Below, one piece after another: positions 20,330-31,619 of a DNA stretch of 64,000 nucleotides. The notes beneath the pieces are model-generated. The model had not been told where the DNA came from and made no database searches. It was given only the letters and a program-made list of their open reading frames with translations. A program made the position numbers and the translations under genes. Every line of letters starts with the position of its first letter. Position 1 is the stretch's first letter. Source of the DNA: Hemicordylus capensis (Eukaryota > Chordata > Lepidosauria > Squamata > Cordylidae); the NCBI RefSeq assembly GCF_027244095.1, contig NC_069658.1, positions 264,066,687 through 264,130,686 on the forward strand, read 5' to 3'.

Positions 20330-21790
20330 CATCTGCGTGCTAGTACTTGATTGCTCCCCTCACCCCCTGCCACAGCTCCCCTCACCTCAGAGATCTCTCC
20401 ACCCTCACATGAGCCGCACTCCTGCTCCTCCTCCTCCATCCCATTGCTTCCATTCCCCTCACCCTTCTTGGTCACTTTGCTGGCACCTATTGGCCAAGCT
20501 GCAGACTCCTATCCCCAGAGACCTCCCCACCCTCACCCTCACTCCACTCCTGCTCCTCCCCACAGGAGCAGCAGCAGTTGACCGAGCCCTTCCTCACTGC
20601 CACTGCTGCCATGGCCACTTGTTCCCCTCAGGCCACTGACAGGCTCAGGCCCATCCCTCGCCCTTCCTTCTTTCTCTACCCTCCCTTTCCCCCTCTGTCC
20701 TTCCTTCTTGCTTTCCCCCTTCCTTCCTCTTTCCCTTCCCAACTAAACAGATCTTGTTCATCTTGTTTCCTCATCTAATTCACACAACAGCAACCTTCTT
20801 CTCCTGAAGGGGCTCTTTCTTCCCTCACGGCCCCTCTCTTTGCAGACCCCTGTTCAATATCTATCTGTCTATCTATCTATATAGAGAGAGATTCCTCTCC
20901 TCTACAATCAAGAACATCTTCTGACCAGTAACAGTTGTATTCCAACTTACCTTAAGCATCACAGGCTCCTTCTCCCTATATGCATCTGGAATCCCCACTG
21001 CCCAATCACCATGGTGCTTCTGCTCACAGGCTCCTCCTCCCTTTCTGCATATGGAATCCCCACTGCCCAATCAGGTGCTTTTGCTCATGAACTTTCACGA
21101 GAGTTGCCACGCATGGGATTAGCCACGGGTATGCCTTAGATAATTAAATATATAGAAGATTCTGATCCACAACCAGCCAGCAATTACAATGCTCAGTGGT
21201 TACAGACAATATAAGTTACAATACTCCTATACTAAATAATACTAAATAAAACTGAATAATACTAAGACTACCAACCCACCACCAGAATAACACATGTATC
21301 TTACATAACATAATATTAATGGAACTGCTCCCGGGGGCTTGGCGGGACCCTGAGCTATGTTTTAGGCTTGTGAAAGGGAATTAGCTAACTTAAGTGGAGC
21401 AGTCCCACTCACATAATAAATTTGTTCAAAGTTTCAGTTGCGGAAAGAACTGAGTGGAGAAGTTAAAGTTCAAAAATGAAGTATGATTTTATTTGAGGGT
21501 TTAGGGGTACAGAAAGAGAAAAACAATAGTTATTAAGCAATAATGTATAACTGATATAGACTAGCAATAAACCAACAAGTTACCAAGACTAAGTTACAGC
21601 TCACAAGGAGTTAATTTGGCTTGAGTTTTTGAATTAGATTCACTGTGAGGCTGGCAAGAGAGAAACAAACAGATTTGGATTTTAGGAGGAATGAGGAGAA
21701 AAGAGAGTTTAAAGATAGGGTTTATATACTACCTCATACCTTCCAAGAGAGACACACTAAGGTCTGAGGCTTCTCTTCTGTGGAGCAGGA
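20330..21790. other. Pyrimidine-rich and A/T-rich intergenic stretch
   Basis: 20340-20780 is strongly C/T-rich (CTCC, TTCC words) on the + strand. A short TATC run sits at 20862-20880. 20930-21080 holds two diverged copies of about 60 bases (CACAGGCTCCTTCTCCCTAT and CACAGGCTCCTCCTCCCTTT, each followed by GGAATCCCCACTGCCCAATC). No gene recognised. Confidence 0.45.
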
Positions 21791-21792
21791 GG

Positions 21793-22035
21793 GCAGTAGG
21801 GGTGTTCATGGACCGCGGGGGCGCTGTCCGACGTTGGGTGTGTGTGTTGCTTTAAGGGCAAGGGGGTTGTACTTACCCCTCCCGCCGCTTTTCCCCCTCC
21901 GGCGCTCCATTTGTGAGTAAAAATTTCGGGGCGGCAGCGTTCCTCCCTGCCGCCCCTGCCCCCTTGTTGTCTGCCCAAATTATGGAAGTAACTGCGACAC
22001 ATGCACGCACACTGCGCACGTCACTGTCACATCAC
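21793..22035 (+). repeat. GC-rich dispersed element, copy 1
   Basis: Starts TAGGGGTGTTCATGGACCGC. It shares ordered words with 31252-31450: GTTGCTTTAAGGGC / GCATCTTTAAGGG, ACTTACCCCTCCCGCCGC / ACTTACTGCTCCCACTGC, TTTTCCCCCTCCGGCGCTCC / TTTCCCCCACTGGTGCTCC, and GGCGGCAGCGTTCCTCCCTG / GGTGGCAGTGTACCTCCCTG. Probably a DNA-transposon remnant; family unassigned. Confidence 0.55.
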
Positions 22036-22445
22036 CCAGGAGACACACTGATCAATGGTGACTTCACCAGATATACGAAAATTCTGGCATTGTGTTAAAC
22101 ACACTTGACAAAGGCAGATAATAGGGACAAAACACAGTACGTGGCATTGTGCTTTTCAAAAGTGAGGAGGGAACTTCTTTAACAAAAGCTGCAGAGGAGT
22201 AAGACTGTTCTTTAACAAAGGCTAGGGAAGGTCTGAAAAGACCCGTGTGGAGAGAGGCCAAATGATCATATCAGAGTTTATCTCTCATGTCTGTTAGAAT
22301 TTCAGCGAGTAGTATCTAAAATGCAAACAAGCAGATTCCCAGTGCCTTGAGTGAATCCTTAACATGCCCGTTAGCAAGAGGAGATGACCTGTTGCATCCT
22401 TATCACTCCTTCCTGAGGAGGTGATATCTTGACTTGATTTGCTGT

Positions 22446-22990
22446 ACCCCTGGACCTTGGGGCTCAGGTCCGTGGCCTCCTGAGTCCGGAGGGGGGGCCC
22501 TCAAAATGTCCTGGGGGGCCTCCTGCATACCCATCCCGCTGCTGCCCCACTGCTCTGCTCCTTTCCATTTTCACTGCCGGCATGTGTGCGGCTGGGGGTG
22601 GGGGGTGAGCCGAGCAGGCCTCGGCCTCCCCTTTGGTGGCAACGGTGGGCGCAGCAGCTGGTGGGCCCATCTGTCTGGGCCTTGAGCACACCTACACAGT
22701 GGGAGTATCGAGCATCACAAGTCTGTGATGTCACGGGCTTGTGACGCTCGATACTCCCACTGTGCAGGTGCGCTCAAGGCCCAGACAGATGGGCCCACCA
22801 GCTGCTGCACCCACCGCCCCCACGGGGGAGGCCAAGGCCTGCTCGGCTTCCCCCCCCCCGCCCCCGGCCACGCACATGGTGCTAGTGAAAATGGCATGGC
22901 TTCCCAGGACCGAGGCCCCCCAGGAGGCCCCCAGGATGGAGATTTGATTTAGACAATTTGTAAGGGGGGCCTCATGGCGAGTGGGGGGAC
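22446..22990. repeat. Large fold-back element, arms about 69 bp and more
   Basis: 22645-22713 and 22746-22814 are inverted copies with only a few mismatches (GGTGGGCCCATCTGTCTGGG against its complement CCCAGACAGATGGGCCCACC). The centre TCACAAG...CTTGTGA is also symmetric. Weaker complementarity (GGCCTCCTG / CAGGAGGCC blocks) reaches about 22500 and 22935. Several 75- to 94-codon frames here are by-products of the inverted GC-rich arms. Confidence 0.7.
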
Positions 22991-23159
22991 TCCAAGGCCC
23001 TTCAGGTCCAGGCACCAGAATTACTTCGGTGTGCCACTGGCCTCACAGGGAGAATATTTGGCTTATTCTTTAAAGCATAGCTTTATTAAATCACGTCTAT
23101 TTCAGCTTCCCACCTATTGAGCTACCAGGGGGTGACTGCAAAGGGAGGCCCTCCTGCAG

Positions 23160-23640
23160 TCTTTGTGCTTTGAACTTGACCTAAGGGTTCCTTCTCCCAA
23201 GCTGTTTGCCAAAGTGAGATGACCTTTTAGTCAGCGACAAGTGACTCAAAGTGGGGATCTCACCGTCCTGTGGGAGCCAAACAGTGGTAACTACAGGAGT
23301 GTAGTTCCAAATATAGAGCCCACACAGGTAACAATAAGGGTTAACCATTTGTTTCCTGATATTACAAGCAGTGGTGCAAAATTTGGCTACATAGCTGGTA
23401 ATCTCTGCATCGGAGTCAGAAAGGAGGAGATTTATATAAAAGTCGTCCAGCCTACCTGGACAGTGTAACAAAATTGGACCAATAAGAAGAGAATGTTTAT
23501 CGCTACAAAATACACAGTAAAGTAATACATGCTCCACTGATTTGATCATGCCTGAGCAGCAGGGGCAGAGTAATTGGGAATACGGTGTACGAAGGTAACG
23601 CATTTAAATGGGCCAAAGTAAAGGCATGACAGAACTTCCC
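23160..23640 (-). mobile_element. LINE 3' end encoding a C-terminal zinc knuckle (clade not assigned)
   Basis: The - strand encodes 140 open codons with CPCCSGMIKSVEHVLLYCVF (C-x2-C...H-x4-C knuckle), GPILLHCPGRLDDFYINLLL and AKFCTTACNIRKQM. This is the pattern at the C-terminus of many non-LTR retrotransposon proteins. Just upstream another frame reads AFTLAHLNAL, again typical, so a frameshift lies near 23600. No reverse transcriptase is left. The right edge meets a SINE at 23644. Confidence 0.6.
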
Positions 23641-23643
23641 CAT

Positions 23644-23883
23644 CTCATAAGAGCCAGTGTGGTGTAGTGGTTAGAGTGCTGGACTAGGACCGGGGAGACC
23701 CAAGTTCAAATCCCCATTCAGCCATGATACTAGCTGGGTGACTCTGGGCCAGTCACTTCTCTCTCAGCCTAACCTACTTCACAGGGTTGTTGTGAGGAGA
23801 AACTCAAGTATGTAGTACACCGCTCTGGGCTCCTTGGAGGAAGAGCGGGATATAAATGTAATAATAATAATAATAATAATAAT
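23644..23883 (+). repeat. CORE/MIR-like tRNA-derived SINE
   Basis: Full length: GAGCCAGTGTGGTGTAGTGG, AGTTCAAATCCCC (B box), CTCTGGGCCAGTCACTTCTC (CORE), CTTCACAGGGTTGTTGTGAG, CTCCTTGGAGGAAGAGCGGG, ATATAAATG and an AAT tail (23863-23883). The 3' end resembles the L2 end in this window. Confidence 0.85.
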
Positions 23884-24050
23884 CTCCTAATGGGGATCTA
23901 TAGGGCTATCTATGGGACCCCACTAAGCTTCCCGATCACCCTGACCTTAGCAAATGAGATGGGAGAGAGAGAGAAGGCAACAATAGTGCAAGTCTCTTGA
24001 CCAGTCACTCTGTTGCTGCTTCTTCCAGGTGGTGCCCCTCCACCCACACA

Positions 24051-24095
24051 TTTTGTTTGTTTGTTTGTTTGTTTGTTTGTTTGTTTGTTTGTTTG
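24051..24095. repeat. TTTG microsatellite
   Basis: An uninterrupted run of about eleven TTTG units. Confidence 0.9.
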
Positions 24096-24654
24096 AGCTC
24101 CCTGGCACCTGCACCATAGCAAGGCCTTGGGGGGAAACTCCCACTTGCATATGGGATGGAAGAAGAGGTGAGAGTGAGGAGGTGCTCCACCAGCACACAC
24201 AATGGCTAGGGGTGCAAAGGGTTTTTTTAGCTTAGGATTGGCAATGGGACCTTCTGAGTGCTCTGCACCCTCAGCACAGCAAAGCCCACCTCTGGTGCTG
24301 GCTATGAGTAAGGTCCCAAATGATATGAAAATAGTCAAATTAGTAAAATGGACCTTTTGTGGAAACTTAAATACCATTTAAAATGTCTTAAGTCACAGGC
24401 AATACTTACAATCTAATACTCTCTCCATTCTGTTCTTTTAGGACACCATTTGGGCCAGTCCAGATGACACACCATCTGCCCAGCCCAAAGGGCTCACAAT
24501 CTAAAAGATACATAAGACAGACATCAGCAACAGAGAATCGCGTGTGTGTGCTAGGCACTGAACTACAGGTGATGAGCAATTGCATGCAATTTTGTCCCAA
24601 ATTTTTCATGGGGAACCAAAAAGAGTCACAGGAGGCTGCAATCTTGAGCAAATA

Positions 24655-25330
24655 AATCGTGGCGCGGGCGGGGGCGGCGGTTTGCCCCGACTCCGTCACT
24701 TTTCATGTCTTGCTGCAAGGGGAAGAAGCTGTTGTAGTCCCAAATGGTTCGTCTCTCTTCTCCGCGCCATTATTCAGCCAGCGGCCCCCGCCCTCCTTAC
24801 TCTATTACTTCAACAAACAGGATCAACGATTCTCTCCTGTAAACTCAGCCTTGAGTGACAGATTCCGCAGCCTGGCAGTGGTCGGTAGAGGGCTCCGGTT
24901 CTTTTCACAGAAAGGAAGGAAGTCCGATCGGCGCCTCCCTCTTTGCGTCTCCTACCCATCCACCCCGATAATCGGGAGGAGCCGTGCTTTTTGGGAAGGG
25001 GTTTGGTAACTGTGCACTCAAAGGCTTAACATGGACGCTGCATGGGAGTTGTAGAGGTTGTTGCTGCCTCCGACTCAGCTGGGCGCGAAGCGGGCAGAAG
25101 GTGACCTGGATCCGCTGCACACCCTGTACGCGACCGAGGTGAGAACTGGCTCCAGGCGGCTGCAGCCATTAGTAGCCCTGAGCTGCAGCATCCATGGACT
25201 GGAGAGAAGCACTTGGGACAAGTGGGAGAGGGGAGAATGCTAAGCAGGTGAATGTGCAGTCGCGAGGTGGTTGGGGGGGGGGGCGGTTAGAAGCGGGGAG
25301 CCACGGCGGTGGCGTGAATGCTAGAGTTGG
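24655..25330 (+). promoter_or_regulatory. CpG-rich island; probable promoter and 5' exon of the + strand zinc-finger gene
   Basis: CpG-dense sequence (GTGGCGCGGGCGGGGGCGGC, TACGCGACCGAG) with a clean exon end GACCGAG|GTGAGA at 25138/25139; a second possible donor, AAGCAG|GTGAAT, is near 25246. The nearest downstream gene on this strand is the 12-finger exon at 27838. A possible second 5' exon starts after the acceptor TTTTTTTTGTAG at 25348. The first ATG in the upstream leader (25031) meets a stop after five codons. Confidence 0.55.
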
Positions 25331-25348
25331 AGTGATTTTTTTTGTAGG

Positions 25349-25431
25349 CCAGTCCGACCCTTCGCTCGATGCAGGCAAGCCAGAGCTAAAGCAGCCTCAG
25401 CAGAAGCCTGTGCCCACCCTCTGCAAGATCT
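25349..25431 (+). other. Possible small 5' exon
   Basis: Between the acceptor GTGATTTTTTTTGTAG and the donor-like TTCAGTGAGG. It is open in one frame (GQSDPSLDAGKPELKQPQQK...). Non-repetitive and in the right place for a leader or N-terminal exon of the 27.8-kb gene. No domain is recognised; could be chance. Confidence 0.25.
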
Positions 25432-25456
25432 TCAGTGAGGGAGAGCCCGCACCTCC

Positions 25457-25550
25457 TACCAGGGGTGTAGCTATGATTGAGCTGATGGGTTCAAAGAACC
25501 CGGCTCCTGAGGGCCCCCCAGCTCTACCCCTCCCGCCATCTAATAACTGA
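25457..25550 (-). repeat. Fragment of the CAGGGGYGTAGCTA hAT MITE family
   Basis: CAGGGGTGTAGCTATGATTGAG..., TTCAAAGAACCCGGCTCCTG and AGGGCCCCCCAGCTC are the reverse complement of the right end of the elements at 20126 and 47691. The other end is missing. Confidence 0.6.
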
Positions 25551-27130
25551 ATTCCATTACCTATTTGCTCTTACCATTAAGAAGTTTCTCCTAATATTCA
25601 ACGGAAAACTGCTGTCCTGTAACTTAAGCTTATTAAATCTAGCTCTGGCCTCTGAAGAGCAGAGAACAAGTCTTTGCCCTTTTCCAGTCCTTTAGGTATT
25701 TGAAGAGTGCTGTCATGTCCTCTTCTCCAGCCGAAGTATATTCAGTTCCTTCAGTCTTTTCTCATAAGAACTGCTTTCCAGATGCTTCACTGTTTTCTTT
25801 GTGTGCCTATGAGCCCAAACCAATATGTCTACATGCTTCTTTCAAGTGCAGTGTCCAGAATTGGACACAGTATTCCTAAATGAGGTCTGACTAGTGCAGA
25901 ATAAAGTGGAGCTGTAACTTCTGGTGACTTGGAAACTATGGTTCTGTCAATGCAGCCTAAAACAGCATTTGCCGCCTTCTCTTTCTTTGGCAGCTGCATC
26001 TCAGTGCTGACTCATGCTCAGCTTGTAATGAACTGAGGTCCTTCTCTTAAGGTGCCACTGCTTAAGCCAAGTATTTTCCAGCCTATACCTGTATATTTTT
26101 ATTTTATTTTACTCAAGTGCAGAACTTTGCATTTTTTGCCACAATGTGCATCACTTTACACTTACATTAAACTGTATTTGCCATTTTGTTGCCCACTCAC
26201 CCAGCTCCTCACAATCTTTCTTGGATTTCACAAATAGTTTTGTGTCATCTGACAATCTGGCCACTTGGCTGCTTACCCAATTTTCTAGATAATTTATGAA
26301 TAAATTAAATAGAATAAATAATAGAACACATTAAAAAGAACTGGGATCCCCAGGGATCTATTGGGACCACAATAGATCCCTGGGGGATCCCATTTCTTAT
26401 TTATCTCAATTGTGATAATTGTCCATTTATTTCTACCCTCTGTTTTCTGTCTTTCAACTGGTTACTAATCCATGAATAAACCTGTCTTCTAATCGCTTGA
26501 CTGCTAAATTTGCTTAAGGCCTTTTATAAAGGACCTTGTCAAAAGCTTTATATACTGTATCAACGATATCACCTCCATACTGTCCAAGTATACTGTATCA
26601 ACTATATCACCTATATCCACATACTTGTTGAAACTCTCAAATAATTCTAAAAGGATAATGCAGCATAACTTACCTTTGCAGAAACCATGCTGATTCTCCT
26701 TCAGCAAGGCCTTTTCTATATGTTTAACCATTTTATATTTAATTATGCTTTGTATCAATTTTTTAATGTTTTTCTATCAAAACTATCAAATTGGGGTTTT
26801 TTTGTTTTTTGTTTTTTAACTTTTGTAAACCACTTTGGGATGCTTTATGAAAGGTGGTATAAAAACTGAACAATAAATAAATAAATAAATGTGCCTGGAA
26901 CAGACATTAAGCTAATTGGCCTGTAATTTCCTGGGTCCCCCTTGGATTCTTTTTTGTAATTGGTGTTACACTGGCTACATTCCAATCCTCTGGCAGAGCC
27001 TGATTGCAGGGACGAATTACATATTTTTGCTAGAAGATCAGCAATTTCACATTTGAGTTATTTAAGAATTCTTGGGTTGATGCCATCTGGTTAATTTATT
27101 ATTATGATTATTTTAATTTTTCAAGATGGC
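25550..27130 (-). mobile_element. Ancient CR1/L3-type LINE (antisense)
   Basis: Read on the - strand: near 26920-26960 it gives KESKGDPGNYRPIS, the entry motif of the reverse transcriptase. Bases 26540-26700 give ENQHGFCKGKLCCIILLELF, ESFNKYVDIGDIVDTVYLD, the A-domain region. 25560-25780 gives GEEDMTALFKYLKDWKRAKT and the conserved 3' end. Many stops and frame changes mark it as old. A separate LINE tail (GTAAACCACTTTGGGATG... with an AAAT run) is inserted at about 26790-26892. It fills most of the intron between the 24.7-kb island and the 12-finger exon. Confidence 0.85.
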
Positions 27131-27278
27131 TTAGAACATCATCTCTTATCATTCCTATTTGACTTAGTTCTTCAGCCTCCCTCCATAAGAAGTTCAGTTC
27201 AAGCACAGGTTTATGCACTGTGTCTTCTGCCATGAAGACAGATGCAGACAAGTCATAAGATAGAGCCCTGTAAGGCAG

Positions 27279-27309
<31 letters not shown>

Positions 27310-27837
27310 CGAGAGAGCGCAAACCATGACCCTGAGCATTCTATGGCATTTCTATCCTACCCCTTCTTTGAGGTGTTCAACCTGGCATGTGCTAGGATTA
27401 TCCTATTTTATTTTCATGGCAGCCCTGGGAGGTAGGATCAGCTGTAATATAGTGATTGTCACACTTTGTGGCTGAGAGGGAAGATGAATCCCAGTCTCCC
27501 TGGTTCATCCCTCTGCCAACATCATCCCTCTGGTCTTCTGTGTTTCTTCAGACTCAAACTCACATTAGCTAGAATGTATATTGAATTTCAAAACAAATTT
27601 CTTCTGCTTTTGTCCTCCTTTTGTTTGCCCACAAACAATTAAAGTGTGGGACTTAAAGCCAATATTGTATACTAATGTGTGCAAGGACCCTAAAGGCTGG
27701 CTTTTATGTTCAGAAAATGTGAGAAAGGTCCACATGCCATGCTGTCTTGGGGAATCAGATGTGTCACACATTTTTAGTTCCTTTTGTTGCTTGCACAAAA
27801 TAATGACTTGTATCTCTTTTATTGTTTTCTTAAACAG

Positions 27838-29015
27838 CTATTGATGAGATGTTGACCAAGGGCAAAAAGGAGAATGTTAAGCAGGAGGAGAACTTGGAGG
27901 AGGACAGGACTAGTTATGCTTCCTGCTTGGCAGACTCAGTAGAACTAGATACAACTGTGATGCCAAGAGAACAGGTATTAAAGAGGAAACATACATGCCC
28001 TGATTGTGGGAAGAATTTTTGCCGTCGTTCGGATCTTGTTCGTCACCAGAAACTGCATACAGGAGACAGACCTTATACCTGTAGTGTGTGTGGAAAAGGC
28101 TTTGTTCAGAGCACTCATCTGATTGCACATCAGAAGAGCCATACAAAAGAGAAACCTTATATCTGCCCTCACTGTGGGAGGACCTTCAATCAGATCTTAA
28201 ACTTCAATCGACACCAGAGAACTCACTCCAAGGAGCCACCTTTCAAATGCTCTGACTGTGGGAAGACCTTTAGCCGCAGCTCAAACCTGATTATGCACCA
28301 AAGGACACACACGGGAGAGCGTCCCTATAAATGTTTTGACTGTGGAAACAGCTTCAGCAGGAGTTCAACACTGGTTACACATCGAAGAACTCATACTGGT
28401 GAGAAACCCTATAAATGCCAGGACTGCTGGAAAAGTTTTGGCAGGCGCTCAACCCTTGTTATGCATAAGAGAATCCACACTGGGGAGAAACCTTATAAAT
28501 GCCCCGACTGCCCAGAAAGCTTTAGTGTAAAGTCTGGTCTTCTAAGTCATCAGAGAATCCACATGACTGAGAAACCCTACCTGTGCCTGGAGTGTGGCAA
28601 AAACTTTTGTCGGAGTGCAGACCTCATTATTCACCAGAGAATTCACACAGGAGAAAAACCATACAAGTGCAATGACTGTGGGAAGAAATTCAATACAAAC
28701 TCGCACCTCCTTACACACCAGAGGATTCACACAGGCGAAAAACCCTACAAGTGTCCCGAGTGCGGGAAAAGCTTCTCATACAGCTCTGTACTGGTTGGCC
28801 ACCAGAGAGTCCACACAGGAGAAAAACCATACGCGTGTGCTGAGTGTGGGAAAACCTTCCGTAACAATTCACACCTTATTACACATCAGAGAGTGCACAC
28901 AGGGGAGAAACCTTATGAATGCCCTGAGTGTGGGAGAAGCTTCAGTGTGAGTTCAAACCTCATTAAGCATAGGAAAATCCATGAGAGAGAGACATCTTTC
29001 AAAAATTCTGAGTAG
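27838..29015 (+). CDS. C2H2 zinc-finger protein, finger exon with 12 fingers
   Basis: Starts after the acceptor TTTTCTTAAACAG (ends 27837), leaving two bases before [20 protein letters not shown], so it accepts a phase-1 upstream exon such as KRAB-A. The linker is acidic ([14 protein letters not shown]). Twelve intact Krueppel fingers follow, from [20 protein letters not shown] to the one ending [10 protein letters not shown], with TGEKPY linkers that are degenerate after fingers 2, 3 and 7 (TKEKPY, SKEPPF, MTEKPY). The tail is [10 protein letters not shown]. Expected to be a nuclear, sequence-specific DNA-binding regulator. ATG 27849 could also serve as start. No KRAB exon was found between 25.1 and 27.8 kb, where an old LINE fills the space. 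The frame is fully open, so it looks functional. Confidence 0.9.
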
Positions 29016-29820
29016 AAATGGCAGCTGATGAAGCTCTGATTAGTCCATCGGGGACTTTCATAAATAGAAAATACATCCAATGGTGTGGCAACTTTGATGT
29101 TCAATCTGATTTGTTTGTAGTAGAGAATGTTGAAAATGGAAGTGGACATAGAGAAGCAATGAAAGTATACCACAACCAGTGCAGACGGAGCTTGTGGGAA
29201 ATGCTGATGAATAACGTTTTTCTATTTTGAGATGGGGTGGTGATGAGATTGTGAATCTGTAATAACTCCAAATTCTGTGCCAAGAAGACAGTATTCAGAT
29301 GAAGTATATTTGTAGTTCCTTTGAATTACTTGTTTCTTGTTTTATTTTTCAGAACCAGGTATTTCAAAGTCAAACCCATACATCAGTGGGATTCCAGAGC
29401 CCTAAGCTGGTTACCTGTTGAACACAATCATATATGGGACAGCCAGTGCTGGGCAATTGGGGCAAAATTAAAATGAGCAGAACAGCTCTGCCTCATCCAC
29501 CTTCTGCTCCTGCCTCTTATGGCAGATCTCACTTGGGTAGCCAGAAGCCATGGCTATGTATGCCTCCAGTGTTTTCATAACATGTAGGAGCTAGTGACCA
29601 GCAAGGAGGTCAAAGGTATGCAATGACACACACCCACACACCAAATCTCTTTTTATTTTCTATTGCATTAACACACACAGCCAACATGGGCTTCAATTTG
29701 TTTTCCCCACAGCCAATGAAAACTACAGCTATGAAAACCAGACATTTGTTTTCTTCTGAAATGGATGCTAAGGTTGTCAGAATACCAATTCTGGCGCTAA
29801 GAAGTGGTTCTGTGTTTGTA
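29016..29820 (+). other. Zinc-finger 3' UTR and flank
   Basis: Low-complexity and unique DNA after the stop. No further exon seen. Confidence 0.4.
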
Positions 29821-29825
29821 CAACT

Positions 29826-30215
29826 ATTTATTTATTTGACATATTTATATACCACCCACTACCAGAGTCTCTAGGCAGTTTACAATAACAAAATAAAAGA
29901 TTGAATGTTTAAAACATATATAAAATTTAAAGTTAAAAACAATAACATTCAACTAAAACCACCAACTAAAAAGCTTGGCTGAAGAGATGTGTCTTCAATA
30001 GTTTCCTAAAAACCATCAGGGATGGAGCAGCTCTAATTTCAGCAGGAAGTACTTTCCACAGCCCTGGGCAACTACAGAGAAGGCTCACCTTTGAGTTGCC
30101 ACCAGACTAGCCAGTGGCATCCTCAGATGGACTTCCCCTGATGATCTTAGTAGGCGGCAGGGTTCATAATGAGGAAGGCGTTCTCTTAACTCTGAGAATG
30201 TGTGGAATATTGACA
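29826..30215 (-). mobile_element. L2-type LINE 3' end, diverged
   Basis: Starts with TTTATTTATTTGACATATTT and ATACCACCCACTACC, then follows the same order as 41395-41830: ACTTTCCACAGCCCTGGGCA, ACAGAGAAGGCTCACC, GAGTTGCCACCAGACTAGCC, AGGTTCATAATGAGGAAGGCG-type words. Older than the 41-kb copy. Confidence 0.65.
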
Positions 30216-31251
30216 CTCACATATATACCCTGTGATAGGACTTATCTTTTCCCCAGCCTGGGGAGATTAGAGCAAATTGTAGGAGGTTAATTGTGACATT
30301 TAGGTGCTACAAATACTTGGAGAGCCTTGCTGAGCTTGGCCATCTTAGGGCAAGGAAACCGTGCGGTGTTTGCCTGCAAAAGAAGTGCTACTTGGGTACT
30401 TTCCTCAGAAACCAATAGCAGCCACATCCCAAACACTTCTATTCTCCCCACCTCCCTCCACCCTCTGCCAAAGCAAACTGGAAGTGGTGCAATTTCCAGC
30501 CCTGTGAGGAGGGCTCTGTTTGGCTGGATTCAATAGCAGAGTTGGCAGATGATGCTTGGTAATGCTCCACTTATGGGGGAAATGTAGAGCACCCCCTAAC
30601 AAGCCTCATCTTGGATTCCCCTCAATTTCAGCCATGTTATAGCTCTTCCTGTAGCCTAAAAAAAAAGTGAAGTGGGCTGAATCCCCTCTGGCCCCCTCCA
30701 ATTAAAGTACTTGTGCTCATGTGTGTACAAACTGGAAGCATGTGCTCCTTGGGGACTGAAAAATGCTCTCTTGAGTTCTGATGGTGAGCCACAGAAGGAG
30801 GTGCTGTGGGGTTGTCACTGCATGCACTAATATAGCATAGTGTGAGCAGTCACTCAAAAGTTCCCCAGTTCAGGTCTTCTCTCTAGCATGAACTGCCTTC
30901 ATGGCTTTATTCTCTGGAGTCCCACTCGCCCTTTCATCTGCAGTAGGGGAATAATACATCTGATTACCAGGGATAACGCATGTGAAACAAAGTGCAATAG
31001 AAATTGCCACATGCCCACAGTTCAGGGTTGTGCTACCAAGACACATTTTATTATAAATTGGCCAGGCATAGTGTGTGGACTCCCAACATGCATCCACATA
31101 TATAGTGTACTGCCAACACCTGTGTGCAGAAGACCACAGACCCTCCCATATTACATTTGAATGTGAAACTGCTGCCTGGAGAAACAACCTTGCTGTTCAT
31201 AAGAACAGAAGAGCTGTGCTGGATCAGACCAAAGGTCCATCTAGTCCAGCA

Positions 31252-31450
31252 TATAGGGATGGGTGGTTCGACAGCGGGTATGTGTGCATCTTTAAGGGTG
31301 GGTAAGGGTGCACTTACTGCTCCCACTGCATTTCCCCCACTGGTGCTCCATCTTGTTAAAGCCCTTCAGGGTGGCAGTGTACCTCCCTGCCACCGCGTCA
31401 CTACATCTCCTGGAAGTAACAGACACACCAGTGTGCACAGAAGTCCCCGT
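31252..31450 (+). repeat. GC-rich dispersed element, copy 2
   Basis: TAGGGATGGGTGGTTCGACA, then the same ordered words as 21793-22035. Just before it, 31200-31250 holds a fragment (GGATCAGACCAAAGGTCCAT) of a widespread reptile repeat also seen at 31620-31700 and 50440-50545. Confidence 0.55.
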
Positions 31451-31619
31451 ATGTCTTTATGCTTGGTCTTTCCGGGTTGAGTCAAACATACTGTTGTATT
31501 CATTTGATTTCTTATTGCTTTATTACTTTCTGAATAGGTTAACTACCTTTCCTGAAAACGTATAGTACTGGAAATGATGTCACATAGGAATAGGAAAACT
31601 TTGGCTGATCTGTGATGCC

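Noticed and set aside
24029-24377. Frames with Cys-Leu-Phe-Val or Lys-Gln-Thr-Asn repeats
   Set aside because: Translation of the TTTG microsatellite.
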